Shown here one piece after another: positions 1-8,356 of a DNA stretch of 64,000 nt. This DNA comes from an uncultured Polaromonas sp. (GTDB lineage Bacteria > Pseudomonadota > Gammaproteobacteria > Burkholderiales > Burkholderiaceae_C), in contig CALMEI010000040.1 of the NCBI GenBank assembly GCA_937863225.1, forward strand, positions 1 to 64,000, written 5' to 3'. The notes under the pieces are model-generated. The model did not search any database, was not told the DNA's origin, and saw only the letters and a program-made list of their open reading frames with translations. Made by a program: the position numbers and the translations under genes. Every line of letters begins with the position of its first letter. Positions within the stretch are counted from its first letter, which is position 1.

Positions 1-421
1 AACCCGCATCAAACAAACCTGACATCTCTGTCAAAGTTTCGCCTTTTAAGCCCACTGTTAAAGCACCCAATGGAAATACGCGTGATTGCTGTTGGCGTTC
101 TGCACGGAACTTCAACATTTCAATCAAGCCCGCTTCATCCAATACAGGATCGGTGTCGGGCATACAAACCAAGCTGGTCACACCACCCGCCACTGCTGCA
201 GACAGTTCACTTTGCAACATGCCTTCATGTTCAAATCCTGGTTCACGCAACCGCGCGGCCAAATCAACCAAACCTGGCATAACGATGCAGCCTTTGGCGT
301 TGATAATTTTATTCGGCACAAAGTCTGTTGCGATATTCTTTATGGCAACGATGTGCCCTGCAGCGATGGCCACATCACAAATTTCATCAAAATTTGTCGC
401 AGGGTTGATGACACGGCCCCT
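1..421 (-). CDS. pyrC: dihydroorotase PyrC-type, N-terminal part, cut by window edge
   Basis: Read on the minus strand from 421, the frame gives [12 protein letters not shown], then [25 protein letters not shown] and [21 protein letters not shown]. This is the N-terminal third of a dihydroorotase of the PyrC/PyrX type found beside pyrB. Dihydroorotase interconverts carbamoyl aspartate and dihydroorotate in pyrimidine synthesis. The metal-binding HxH motif normally expected in the barrel reads LREPG here, as in the PyrX-like non-catalytic partners of PyrB, so activity is uncertain. The usual start (MKILFKGGRV...) is missing: KILFKG lies in the pyrB frame and a TAA blocks this frame at 422-424. 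This suggests one lost G in the C4 run at 417-420. The only in-frame alternative start seen nearby is GTG at 373. The 3' end is beyond the window. Confidence 0.8.
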
Positions 422-1398
422 TTAAACAAAATTTTCCTGGCTCCATCCCCCGCCACAATACTCATCACTGCCATCCGCACGGCGATGCCAAACGTCACTT
501 GCGGTAGGATCACGCTCTGCTTGCCATCGACCACTTTAGAATCAATCTCCACACCGCGATTGATCGGGCCTGGATGCATGACAATGGCGTCCGGTTTCGC
601 TAGTTGCAACTTTTCGTGTGTCAACCCAAATCCTTTGAAAAATTCTTGGCTACTGGGTAATAAAGCTCCCGTCATGCGTTCATTTTGTGCACGTAGCGTA
701 ATCACCACATCACAGTCCTTGATACCCTCTTCAAGCGAATGACATACACGCACACCCATGTGAGCCATATTACTGGGTACCAATGTTTTAGGACCCACCA
801 CCCTTACCTCAGCGCAACCCAATGTGGTTAAAGCATGTATATCAGACCGTGCAACGCGTGAGTGCAACACATCTCCCACAATGGCAACCGTTAGATTTGA
901 AAAATCCTTTTTGTAGTGTCGAATGGTCAACATATCCAGCAAACCCTGCGTGGGGTGTGCGTGACGACCATCGCCAGCATTTACCACATGCACGTGGGGT
1001 GCGACGTGTTGAGCGATTAAATAGGGCGCACCTGATTCACTGTGACGCACCACAAAAATATCGGCAGCCATGGCACTCAAATTGGCGATGGTGTCCAACA
1101 GTGATTCACCTTTGGAAGCCGAAGATCGAGCGATATCTAAGTTAATCACATCGGCACTTAAACGTTTGGCAGCAATTTCAAATGTGGTTCGGGTACGGGT
1201 TGAGTTTTCAAAAAATAAATTAAAAACGCTTTTTCCGCGCAAGAGAGGCACTTTTTTCACCTCGCGGTCATTCAGTGACACAAACTTCTGCGCTGTATCC
1301 AAGATATGAATCAGGGTATCTTTGGGCAACCCCTCTGTAGACAACAGGTGAATCAATTCACCATGCTGATTGAGTTGTGGATTTCGTTGATTAAGCAT
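340..1398 (-). CDS. pyrB: aspartate carbamoyltransferase catalytic subunit
   Basis: PyrB condenses carbamoyl phosphate with aspartate, the first committed step of pyrimidine synthesis. The family signature [12 protein letters not shown], which binds carbamoyl phosphate, is near residue 62. [10 protein letters not shown] lies mid-protein and [13 protein letters not shown] towards the C-terminus. The homologous part ends at about MSIVAGDG (near residue 319). The last 30 or so residues are out-of-family and read across the start of pyrC in the wrong frame, so the natural stop was probably lost with the frameshift at 417-420. It follows pyrR by 21 bases in the same operon. The ATG has only a weak ribosome site. 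Confidence 0.93.
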   Translation of the reverse strand: MLNQRNPQLNQHGELIHLLSTEGLPKDTLIHILDTAQKFVSLNDREVKKVPLLRGKSVFNLFFENSTRTRTTFEIAAKRLSADVINLDIARSSASKGESLLDTIANLSAMAADIFVVRHSESGAPYLIAQHVAPHVHVVNAGDGRHAHPTQGLLDMLTIRHYKKDFSNLTVAIVGDVLHSRVARSDIHALTTLGCAEVRVVGPKTLVPSNMAHMGVRVCHSLEEGIKDCDVVITLRAQNERMTGALLPSSQEFFKGFGLTHEKLQLAKPDAIVMHPGPINRGVEIDSKVVDGKQSVILPQVTFGIAVRMAVMSIVAGDGARKILFKGAVSSTLRQILMKFVMWPSLQGTSLP

Positions 1399-1419
1399 GG
1401 TGGATTTGATTGTAATTAT

Positions 1420-2025
1420 TTATTTATTTTTTCCCTGCAGGTTGACCGGCTCTTTTGGTTTTCCCAAATCTGTAGACCGGACATCCAAACTAAATTGGCC
1501 TGTGCTACTTTTTGCCAAAGATAATGTTTGATTTGCAGGCAGAGTCAACTTTGCGGCTGCAAACTCAGCATGCACTGGTAACTCGCGCCCACCTCTGTCA
1601 ACTAAAACAGCCAAACGCACACGCTCGGGCCGTCCATAGTCAAACAATTCGTTGACTACGGCGCGTATGGTTCGTCCGGTATACAACACATCATCCAACA
1701 ACAAAATATCAGCGTCATTGACTTCAAAAGGCAGGTGGGTTTGTCCAGCACCACTGATGCCCCGTTGGGAAAAATCATCTCTGTGCATGCTCGAAGAAAT
1801 AATGCCGAATGGCATGCTGAATTTCAAGTCTTGTTGCAAGCGCTCAACCAACCATGCACCGCCCGATGTAATGCCGACCAAATGCGTTGTAGATGTGTGT
1901 GCTTGTGTCACATATTCTCGCAATTGGGTATAAAGTGCTTCAGCATCCAATGTCTCAGTTTCGATAACCTGTGAATTGGCCCCCTTGACCGATGCGCTGT
2001 TTGCAGTAACGCCTTGTGATGACAT
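1420..2025 (-). CDS. pyrR: bifunctional PyrR: pyr regulator / uracil phosphoribosyltransferase
   Basis: PyrR is a type I phosphoribosyltransferase that makes UMP from uracil and PRPP and, in many bacteria, regulates pyr genes. The PRPP-binding loop ILLLDDVLYTGRTIRAVVNE is clear, and VGITSGGAWLVERL precedes it. I chose ATG at 2025 because AAGGAG lies at 2035-2040 with good spacing and because it overlaps the ruvX stop as TGATG. A longer reading from 2064 would sit inside ruvX. The gene is followed by pyrB, as in other Burkholderiales. No attenuator was recognised upstream of pyrB, so regulatory binding here is not shown. Confidence 0.92.
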   Translation of the reverse strand: MSSQGVTANSASVKGANSQVIETETLDAEALYTQLREYVTQAHTSTTHLVGITSGGAWLVERLQQDLKFSMPFGIISSSMHRDDFSQRGISGAGQTHLPFEVNDADILLLDDVLYTGRTIRAVVNELFDYGRPERVRLAVLVDRGGRELPVHAEFAAAKLTLPANQTLSLAKSSTGQFSLDVRSTDLGKPKEPVNLQGKNK

Positions 2026-2462
2026 CAAGTCAAGCTCCTTAAAAATTGCTCGAGGATGATGCACGCCGCAGCCGCATCCGGGTCTTTGGCACCCATTTGC
2101 AACGCTTCTGTGGTGCTATAGCGCTCATCCACTTCAAATACGGGTAGTTTATATCGTGCCGATAATTGCCTGCCGAATTTTTGCGCCCGCCGTGTATTGT
2201 CATGTGTTTCGCCATCTTTGTAATAAGGCACACCGACCACAATGGCATCTGGTTGCCACTCTTTGATACGAACATCAATCAATGGCCAACGGGCATTCCC
2301 TTCTGCTTTCAAGGTCACCAATCCTTGTGCGCTGTCAGTGATGCGGTTACCCACTGCAACACCCGTGCGTTTCAAACCAAAATCAAATGCCATAAATGAC
2401 AGCAAATCATCAGAAATCTTTGGTTTTGATGCTTGGTAGTTGGATTCTTCGGCAGTTTGCAT
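2025..2462 (-). CDS. ruvX: RuvX/YqgF, putative Holliday junction resolvase
   Basis: A small RNase H-fold protein of the YqgF family, known for roles in 16S pre-rRNA 5' processing and proposed Holliday junction resolution. Acidic active-site motifs are visible: AFDFGLKRTGVAVG near the N-terminus, DERYSTTEA in the C-terminal half, and DPDAAAACIILEQFL at the end. The start at 2462 has AAGGAGAT just upstream; a longer frame reaches 2507 inside algH, but without better support. It overlaps pyrR by one base, so translation is probably coupled. Confidence 0.9.
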   Translation of the reverse strand: MQTAEESNYQASKPKISDDLLSFMAFDFGLKRTGVAVGNRITDSAQGLVTLKAEGNARWPLIDVRIKEWQPDAIVVGVPYYKDGETHDNTRRAQKFGRQLSARYKLPVFEVDERYSTTEALQMGAKDPDAAAACIILEQFLRSLT

Positions 2463-2473
2463 GCTTATCTCCT

Positions 2474-3100
2474 TCACGCACGCCCAGCTTGTGAGGACAA
2501 CATCCACGGTTCAAAACCCAGCAATTTCAAGGCTTGGGTATACCGCTGCTCAATAGGTGAATCAAATATCAGTGCAGTATCGGCTGCGACCGTGAGCCAG
2601 CTGTTGTCGGCCAGTTCAGATTCCAATTGCCCGGTACCCCAAGATGAATAGCCAAGTGACACCAACACACGTTTGGGTCCAGCACCCATGGACAAAGACT
2701 CGAGTACATCGCGTGAAGTTGTCATTTCTAAACCACCGGGAATCACCATGCTTGAAGCATAGACCGTTTCAGCTTGTGCCGTATCACCATGCGAACTTGC
2801 ACCTTGAATTGCATCGTGCAAAATAAAACCACGCTCGGTTTGAACCGGACCACCATTGAACACGGGGGCTTTCAACAAATCTTTGCGTGCCAAAGGTAAA
2901 TTCACTTTATCAAACAGATGTTTCAAATCTATTTCACAGGGTTTATTGATAACCAGTCCCAACGCACCTTGCTCATTGTGTTCACATACATACACCACTG
3001 ACCTGGCAAATTCTTCATCATCTAAACCAGGCATTGCAATCAAAAAATGGTGGGTAAGATTGATAGGTGCAGAATCGAGAGGTAAAGGGGCGTCAGACAT
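2474..3100 (-). CDS. YqgE/AlgH family protein (UPF0301)
   Basis: A 208-residue member of the YqgE/AlgH family, biochemical role unknown, with typical motifs HHFLIAMPGLDDEEFARSVVY near residue 16 and GALGLVINKP near residue 45. GYSSWGTGQLESEL lies in the C-terminal half. It is the first gene of the minus-strand block algH-ruvX-pyrR-pyrB-pyrC and overlaps the region just before the ruvX start. Its ATG at 3100 lies only 19 bases from the divergent photolyase start at 3120, so the two promoters must overlap neighbouring coding sequence. Confidence 0.9.
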   Translation of the reverse strand: MSDAPLPLDSAPINLTHHFLIAMPGLDDEEFARSVVYVCEHNEQGALGLVINKPCEIDLKHLFDKVNLPLARKDLLKAPVFNGGPVQTERGFILHDAIQGASSHGDTAQAETVYASSMVIPGGLEMTTSRDVLESLSMGAGPKRVLVSLGYSSWGTGQLESELADNSWLTVAADTALIFDSPIEQRYTQALKLLGFEPWMLSSQAGRA

Positions 3101-3119
3101 GCGTTCATTTTAACGGAAC

Positions 3120-4640
3120 ATGAGCAATCAAAACAACAAGCAATACGACATTGGTTTGGTATGGTTCAGACGCGATTTGCGGGTGGACGACAACGCGGCG
3201 CTCTATCACGCCCTTAAACGCTGCAAACAAGTTTACGCGGCTTTCGTATTTGACAAAGCGATTTTGGACAAACTGCCTGCCCAGGACCGCCGAGTTGAAT
3301 TTATTCGAGAAACAATAGTTGAGCTCAGTGCAAACCTAAACATGCTTGCTCAACACGGTGAGGTTGACCATGAGAAGTCGGGGGTATTGCTGGTTTGCCA
3401 CGCCCATGCCAATCAAGAAATTCCCCGACTGGCTCACAGCTTGGGTGCACAAGCTGTATTTTGTAACCATGACTACGAGCCGCTGGCGATTGCCAGAGAC
3501 GGCACCGTGCTGGGGAAATTGGCGAATTTGGGCATCGCATTTCACACATACAAAGATCATGTTATTTTTGAGCGAACCGAATTGTTGACACAGCAAAGTC
3601 GACCTTATGGGGTATTCACACCCTACAAAAACGCTTGGCTTAAAAAACTAAGCGAAAGCACAGATCGCTATTACCTTAAGCCCTACCCTGTTAAGAAATA
3701 TGCCAACGCATTGGCGAAGGTTGCATCCAATACCCCTTCACCTTGGCAAGTCCAGATACCAGAGTTGACAGATATTGGTTTTGAACGCACAAATTTGAAA
3801 CAGCTCAAAATTCCGATTGGCGCCAATGGTGCCAAATCATTATTTGAAGATTTCTTTGAACGCATAGACCACTACCACCAAACCCGTGATTTTCCAGGTA
3901 CCAAAGGACCCAGCTATTTGAGTGTGCACCTGCGTTTTGGCACCATCTCCATACGCCATTTGGCAAGTGTTGCTTATCAGCTGAGTTTGCAAGGCAATGT
4001 GGGGGCAAGCACATGGCTTGGCGAGTTGATTTGGCGTGATTTTTATGCGCAAATATTATTCAACTACCCCCATGTTGCCACACATTCATTTAAACCCGCC
4101 TATGATGCCATCCAGTGGGAGCAAGGCGCGATCGCAACACGGTTATTCAAAACGTGGTGTGATGGACAAACGGGCTATCCCATTGTCGACGCCGCCATGA
4201 TGCAGATTAAAACAACGGGCTATATGCACAACCGCCTGCGCATGGTGGTAGCCAGTTTTTTAGTGAAAGATTTGGGCGTCGATTGGCGCTGGGGTGAGCA
4301 GTATTTTGCGCAACATTTAAACGACTATGACCTCTCTTCCAACAACGGTGGGTGGCAATGGGCCAGTTCCAGCGGCTGTGATGCACAACCCTATTTCCGC
4401 ATTTTTAACCCAACCACACAGAGCGAAAAATTTGATGCCGATGGCAAATTCATTCGCCGGTATTTGCCTCAGTTGGCCAAACTGAGCAATAAAACCATTC
4501 ATCAACCATGGCTGGCCAATCCATTGGAATTAGAAGCCGCACAAATAGTGTTGGGCCAAGATTACCCATTACCGATGGTGGAGCATGCACAAGCCAGAGA
4601 GAAAACAATGGCAAGGTATGCAGTCGTGAAATCAACTTAG
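3120..4640 (+). CDS. phrB: deoxyribodipyrimidine photolyase (CPD photolyase, class I)
   Basis: This flavoenzyme uses blue light to split cyclobutane pyrimidine dimers in DNA. The N-terminal alpha/beta antenna domain begins IGLVWFRRDLRVDDNAAL. The C-terminal FAD domain contains TGYPIVDAAMMQIKTTGYMHNR, then WRWGEQYFAQHLNDYDLSSNNG and WASSSGCDAQPYFRIFNP, all diagnostic of the class I photolyase/cryptochrome family. The length of 506 residues is slightly longer than typical. The conserved C-terminal tryptophans and the NNGGWQWA context favour a repair enzyme over a cryptochrome. The upstream gap is 19 bases to a divergent gene. Confidence 0.95.
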   Translation: MSNQNNKQYDIGLVWFRRDLRVDDNAALYHALKRCKQVYAAFVFDKAILDKLPAQDRRVEFIRETIVELSANLNMLAQHGEVDHEKSGVLLVCHAHANQEIPRLAHSLGAQAVFCNHDYEPLAIARDGTVLGKLANLGIAFHTYKDHVIFERTELLTQQSRPYGVFTPYKNAWLKKLSESTDRYYLKPYPVKKYANALAKVASNTPSPWQVQIPELTDIGFERTNLKQLKIPIGANGAKSLFEDFFERIDHYHQTRDFPGTKGPSYLSVHLRFGTISIRHLASVAYQLSLQGNVGASTWLGELIWRDFYAQILFNYPHVATHSFKPAYDAIQWEQGAIATRLFKTWCDGQTGYPIVDAAMMQIKTTGYMHNRLRMVVASFLVKDLGVDWRWGEQYFAQHLNDYDLSSNNGGWQWASSSGCDAQPYFRIFNPTTQSEKFDADGKFIRRYLPQLAKLSNKTIHQPWLANPLELEAAQIVLGQDYPLPMVEHAQAREKTMARYAVVKST

Positions 4641-4686
4641 TATCTCTATATAACTCCCGCAATACCCACCTTATACATCTAACAAT

Positions 4687-4704
4687 ATGTCACAAGATTG
4701 TCAT
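4687..4704 (+). promoter_or_regulatory. Pho-box-like site upstream of ppk2-ppx
   Basis: Two 7-base half-sites, ATGTCAC (4687-4693) and TTGTCAT (4698-4704), are separated by AAGA. This matches the spacing and CTGTCAT-like half-site of PhoB boxes. It lies about 50 bases before the ppk2 start, fitting phosphate control of polyphosphate metabolism. It is a single short match, and PhoB binding is inferred. Confidence 0.5.
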
Positions 4705-4753
4705 CTTTTAGGACTACTCTCAATTTTGAATTGAAACATGATGGAGATAGAAA

Positions 4754-5671
4754 TTGACTATTGAGAACAGACACTTGATGCAACGTTTAAGAGAAGATCT
4801 TAAAGACAGCTATGACGAAGAACTGGAACTTGAACATGAAGACCAATTAGAAGCTTCAGCAAGTGGCTCACTGCTAACGCCAGAATCTGAGGAATACCGA
4901 GCGAACCGAAGACTCTATTTCAAAGAACTTTTCCGACTACAAGCAGAGTTGGTGAAATTGCAAGACTGGATAGTCGATAAAAATCTCAAAGTGGTGGTTT
5001 TGTTTGAAGGACGTGACGCAGCTGGCAAAGGTGGCGTCATTAAACGAATAACGCAACGACTGAACCCACGTGTCTGCAACGTTGTGGCGCTGCCTGCACC
5101 CAACATACGTGAAAAGTCGCAGTGGTACTTCCAGCGGTATATACAGCACTTGCCAGCAGCTGGAGAGATTGTCTTATTCGATCGAAGTTGGTACAACCGC
5201 GCGGGAGTTGAACGCGTCATGGGATTTTGTGATGATGCGCAATACGAAGAATTTTTTGTCACAGCACCTGAATTTGAAAAAATGCTGATTCGGTCTGGGA
5301 TACATTTGATCAAATATTGGTTTTCAATATCAGACGAAGAGCAAAGTTTGCGTTTTTTAGGCAGGATACATGACCCTTTGAAACAATGGAAACTGAGTCC
5401 AATGGACTTAGAGTCGCGCAAACGCTGGGAAGACTATACAAAAGCCAAAGAAATCATGTTTGAACGCACCCACAAACCTGCTTCTCCATGGTGGGTAGTC
5501 CAAGCAAATGACAAGAAAAAAGCCCGACTGAACTGCATTCACCATTTGCTATCGCAATTTCCTTACGAAGAAGTTGAACACCCTAGCATCGTACTTCCGG
5601 CGCGAGAATACCGAGACGACTATAGTCGACAAGTCGTTCCAGAAGAGCTGATCGTTCCAAACATTTATTAA
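4754..5671 (+). CDS. ppk2: polyphosphate kinase 2 (PPK2 family, class I-like)
   Basis: PPK2 enzymes move phosphate between polyphosphate and nucleotides, usually making NTP from NDP. The Walker A motif GRDAAGKGG lies at residues 86-94, and the Walker B/lid segment LFDRSWYNRAGVERVMGF at about 141-158. The C-terminal segment SPMDLESRKRWEDYTKAK fits class I. The start is TTG at 4754 with GGAGA six bases upstream; the ATG pair at 4738 and 4741 is out of frame. The N-terminal 50 residues are acidic and poorly conserved. It is paired with ppx 84 bases downstream, so synthesis and breakdown of polyphosphate are probably co-regulated. Confidence 0.93.
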   Translation: MTIENRHLMQRLREDLKDSYDEELELEHEDQLEASASGSLLTPESEEYRANRRLYFKELFRLQAELVKLQDWIVDKNLKVVVLFEGRDAAGKGGVIKRITQRLNPRVCNVVALPAPNIREKSQWYFQRYIQHLPAAGEIVLFDRSWYNRAGVERVMGFCDDAQYEEFFVTAPEFEKMLIRSGIHLIKYWFSISDEEQSLRFLGRIHDPLKQWKLSPMDLESRKRWEDYTKAKEIMFERTHKPASPWWVVQANDKKKARLNCIHHLLSQFPYEEVEHPSIVLPAREYRDDYSRQVVPEELIVPNIY

Positions 5672-5755
5672 TAACGATGTTGGAAATATTGTGTACAAAG
5701 TTTAGACATACGCCCAGAGTGCTATGCTTGTGCTATTTGCACACAACAGTAATCA

Positions 5756-7267
5756 ATGAAAAACGGTACACGCTTGGCTGCAGTGGATTTAGGCTCTAAC
5801 AGCTTTCGACTTGAAATTGGACAACTGGATCACGGACAAATTCATCGCACGGAATACCTTAAAGAAACCGTACGCCAAGGCAATGGACTTGATGCGGATA
5901 GAAACTTAACACCAGACGCACTACAACGCGGATGGGATTGTTTAGCCAGATTTGGAGAACGGCTTGCAGGATTCAAACCTGCAAACGTGCGTGCCGTTGC
6001 AACCCAAACCATTCGAGAAGCACGTAATCGGGATGTGTTCATCACTCGCGCACAAGAACTTCTGGGTTTTCCTATTGATGTCATTTCTGGCACTGAAGAA
6101 GCCAGGCTCATCTACCAAGGCGTGGCACATTTATTACCACAATCTGATGAACGCAGACTGGTGGTTGACATAGGTGGACGATCCACCGAACTCATACTGG
6201 GTCACCATTTAAATGCACAAACCATGGCGTCATACAGAGTAGGCAGTGTTGCTTGGTCCATGCGTTACTTCGCCAACGGAGATTTATCAACTTCAGCATT
6301 TAAAGCAGCCGAGGTTGCAGCAAAAGCGATTTTGGATGAAACATGCACCTTGTATTCACGTAAACAATGGGATGTGGCATATGGTTCATCCGGCACGATG
6401 GGGGCAGTTGCAGAAATTTTATCGGCATCAGGCTGGCCTGCAGAGACCGTTACCCGTGATGGCTTGGAATGGCTTCTTGAAAAATTAATCAAAGCCAAGC
6501 ATGCTGACAATGTCTATTTATTAGGACTTAAAGAGGACAGACGTGCTGTGATTGGCGGCGGCGTCAGCATTCTTCGTGCTGTTTTTGACTTGCTGAAAAT
6601 TGACCACCTCTACCATGCCCAAGGTGCGTTGCGGCATGGCGTTTTATATGAATTAATTGAGAGTGACGAAGATAAAGGTGATATTCGCAGCAACTCCATC
6701 AATCGATTAGCCCGCAACTTTGAAGTAGATACCAAGCAAGCAGCGTGCGTCGCGGATACATCGGCTTTCTTTTTTACCCAACTGCGATCGAAGCAAGATT
6801 TGAATGACATTGAATTCAATTTATCAATGCGTAAATTGCGCTGGGCTGCACAGTTACACGAAATAGGTACACGCATTTCTCATTCTGAATACCACAAACA
6901 CGGTGCATACATTGTTGATAATGCTGATGTATCCGGATTTGATTTGTCTGAGTTGCATCGCCTTAGCCAGCTGATACTGGGGCATCGTGGAAAACTTAAA
7001 AAAGTGGATGCAGCGTTGTCACAGTCTACCTTTGTACAGCAATTACTTTGTCTGAGATTGGCGGTTATTTTGTGTCATGCCAGAACTGATTGCGATACCA
7101 CTGACTTGCGTTTAGAACAAAGCAAAAATAAGCCACAACGTTTTAAATTATTGATCCCATTGAAATGGGAACAACAATACCCGCAATCTGCTCACCTCTT
7201 ACGAGAAGAAGTGATCGCTTGGAGCAAAACCGAGTGGGAACTGGTTGTCCAAAACAATGGAACTTAA
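5756..7267 (+). CDS. ppx: exopolyphosphatase Ppx/GppA family
   Basis: Ppx releases phosphate from the end of polyphosphate chains. The actin-like ATPase fold motif AAVDLGSNSFRLEIGQ is at residues 9-23. Further phosphate-binding motifs follow: SGTEEARLIYQGV near 105, VVDIGGRSTELILG near 142 and AYGSSGTMGAVAEIL near 210. The C-terminal HD-like region includes RWAAQLHEIGTRISHSEYHKH. At 503 residues it has the long, E. coli Ppx-like architecture rather than the short form. It follows ppk2 in the same direction with no obvious terminator between them. Confidence 0.93.
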   Translation: MKNGTRLAAVDLGSNSFRLEIGQLDHGQIHRTEYLKETVRQGNGLDADRNLTPDALQRGWDCLARFGERLAGFKPANVRAVATQTIREARNRDVFITRAQELLGFPIDVISGTEEARLIYQGVAHLLPQSDERRLVVDIGGRSTELILGHHLNAQTMASYRVGSVAWSMRYFANGDLSTSAFKAAEVAAKAILDETCTLYSRKQWDVAYGSSGTMGAVAEILSASGWPAETVTRDGLEWLLEKLIKAKHADNVYLLGLKEDRRAVIGGGVSILRAVFDLLKIDHLYHAQGALRHGVLYELIESDEDKGDIRSNSINRLARNFEVDTKQAACVADTSAFFFTQLRSKQDLNDIEFNLSMRKLRWAAQLHEIGTRISHSEYHKHGAYIVDNADVSGFDLSELHRLSQLILGHRGKLKKVDAALSQSTFVQQLLCLRLAVILCHARTDCDTTDLRLEQSKNKPQRFKLLIPLKWEQQYPQSAHLLREEVIAWSKTEWELVVQNNGT

Positions 7268-7370
7268 ATGGAATGGTGAAAATATAGAAACACATGCTTC
7301 TCAATCACTGTTGTGATTAATTTGAATATGGTATAAACTATATAAATCATTTATATCAAAGGAATGTGAC

Positions 7371-7811
7371 ATGGTAACCACCAAAAAAACCAGCAGCGCC
7401 AGCAAATCAACCACTGCTCGAAAAACACCCATAAAGGTAGCTGTCAAAAAAACTGTTTCATCTAAGCAATCAGTTAAAAAGCCCATAACGAACACAAAGT
7501 CAACATACATGGTTACAAAAACACCGGCACAAACGCCAGCCACAACAACCACTCCGGCAATTGGTGTTACTTCGCCAAAACTTCTTAAAGAGAAAAAAGT
7601 TAAGCTCGTTCGTGACAGTTTCACCATACCCAAACCCGAGTACTTGGTGCTTGATGCTCTCAAAGCACGTGCTTTGGTGTTGGGTCAAGCCGTTAAGAAA
7701 AGTGAACTGCTGCGTGCCGGTATCAAAGCTCTTAATGCGATGAGCGACTCACAATATTTAGCTGCTTTAAAGACTGTCCCTACCCTCAAATCTGGTCGCC
7801 CGGGTAAATAG
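7371..7811 (+). CDS. small basic protein with RHH-like C-terminal segment
   Basis: A 146-residue protein of unassigned function. Residues 1-80 are rich in Lys, Thr, Ser and Pro with no hydrophobic segment, like the tails of nucleoid proteins. The C-terminal half (about 78-130: VRDSFTIPKPEYLVLDALKA..., then VKKSELLRAGIKAL) looks like a beta strand followed by two helices, as in ribbon-helix-helix DNA-binding proteins. AAGGAATG precedes the ATG. Similar proteins occur in Burkholderiales as conserved hypotheticals. DNA binding is an inference from composition and pattern. Confidence 0.7.
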   Translation: MVTTKKTSSASKSTTARKTPIKVAVKKTVSSKQSVKKPITNTKSTYMVTKTPAQTPATTTTPAIGVTSPKLLKEKKVKLVRDSFTIPKPEYLVLDALKARALVLGQAVKKSELLRAGIKALNAMSDSQYLAALKTVPTLKSGRPGK

Positions 7812-7857
7812 ACATTGTGCGCGCTCTAGCTTGATGATGAATGCTGCAAAGCGCTAA

Positions 7858-8319
7858 CTACAGCATATCGGGGCTTTGCACAGTAACCAGAACGGTTTCC
7901 CATTTCTCATTGCGTACACGACTGCGTAACCACCATACTGTACTTTTTCGTATCGCACACTCATTTTCTTGAAAACCGAGTAACTGCGCGATAAGTTGGC
8001 CCAACATGGGTTGATGTCCAACCAGTACGACTGTCGCTTTAGCCTCTGGCCAATCTATCATTTCTAGCAGCTGATCAACATCGGCATTCATCAGTAGACC
8101 ATCAATCGTTTTGTATTTCCGGTCTAACCGATTAGCCGTATCTTTGCACCGTTTTGCTGGACTGCTGAAAATTTTAGCGCTGTCTGGCAGTTGACGATCC
8201 AACCAACCAGCTATGCGCGTGGCTTGCTTGAAACCACGTGGTGTCAATGGTCTCTCAAAATCCAGTGCCGGGTCAGCATGATCTACAGCTTCTGCGTGAC
8301 GCCAAATAATCAAGTCCAT
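7858..8319 (-). CDS. sixA: phosphohistidine phosphatase SixA-type (histidine phosphatase family)
   Basis: SixA-family proteins are small histidine-phosphatase-superfamily enzymes that dephosphorylate phosphohistidine. The catalytic motif IWRHAEAVD is at residues 5-13. LTPRGFKQATRIAGWL and FSSPAKRCKDTANRL follow, and VLVGHQPMLGQLIAQLLG carries the second histidine. The length of 153 residues fits the family. It lies convergent to the basic protein gene and downstream of the acyltransferase gene on the same strand, 37 bases after it. The target protein cannot be named from sequence. Confidence 0.87.
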   Translation of the reverse strand: MDLIIWRHAEAVDHADPALDFERPLTPRGFKQATRIAGWLDRQLPDSAKIFSSPAKRCKDTANRLDRKYKTIDGLLMNADVDQLLEMIDWPEAKATVVLVGHQPMLGQLIAQLLGFQENECAIRKSTVWWLRSRVRNEKWETVLVTVQSPDML

Positions 8320-8356
8320 ATGTGCTGACCCAGTTATACAGATTGTTTTGACAGCA

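Noticed and set aside
86..742. Long plus-strand open frame over pyrB/pyrC
   Set aside because: It lies antisense to clear pyrB/pyrC coding sequence and has no family resemblance.
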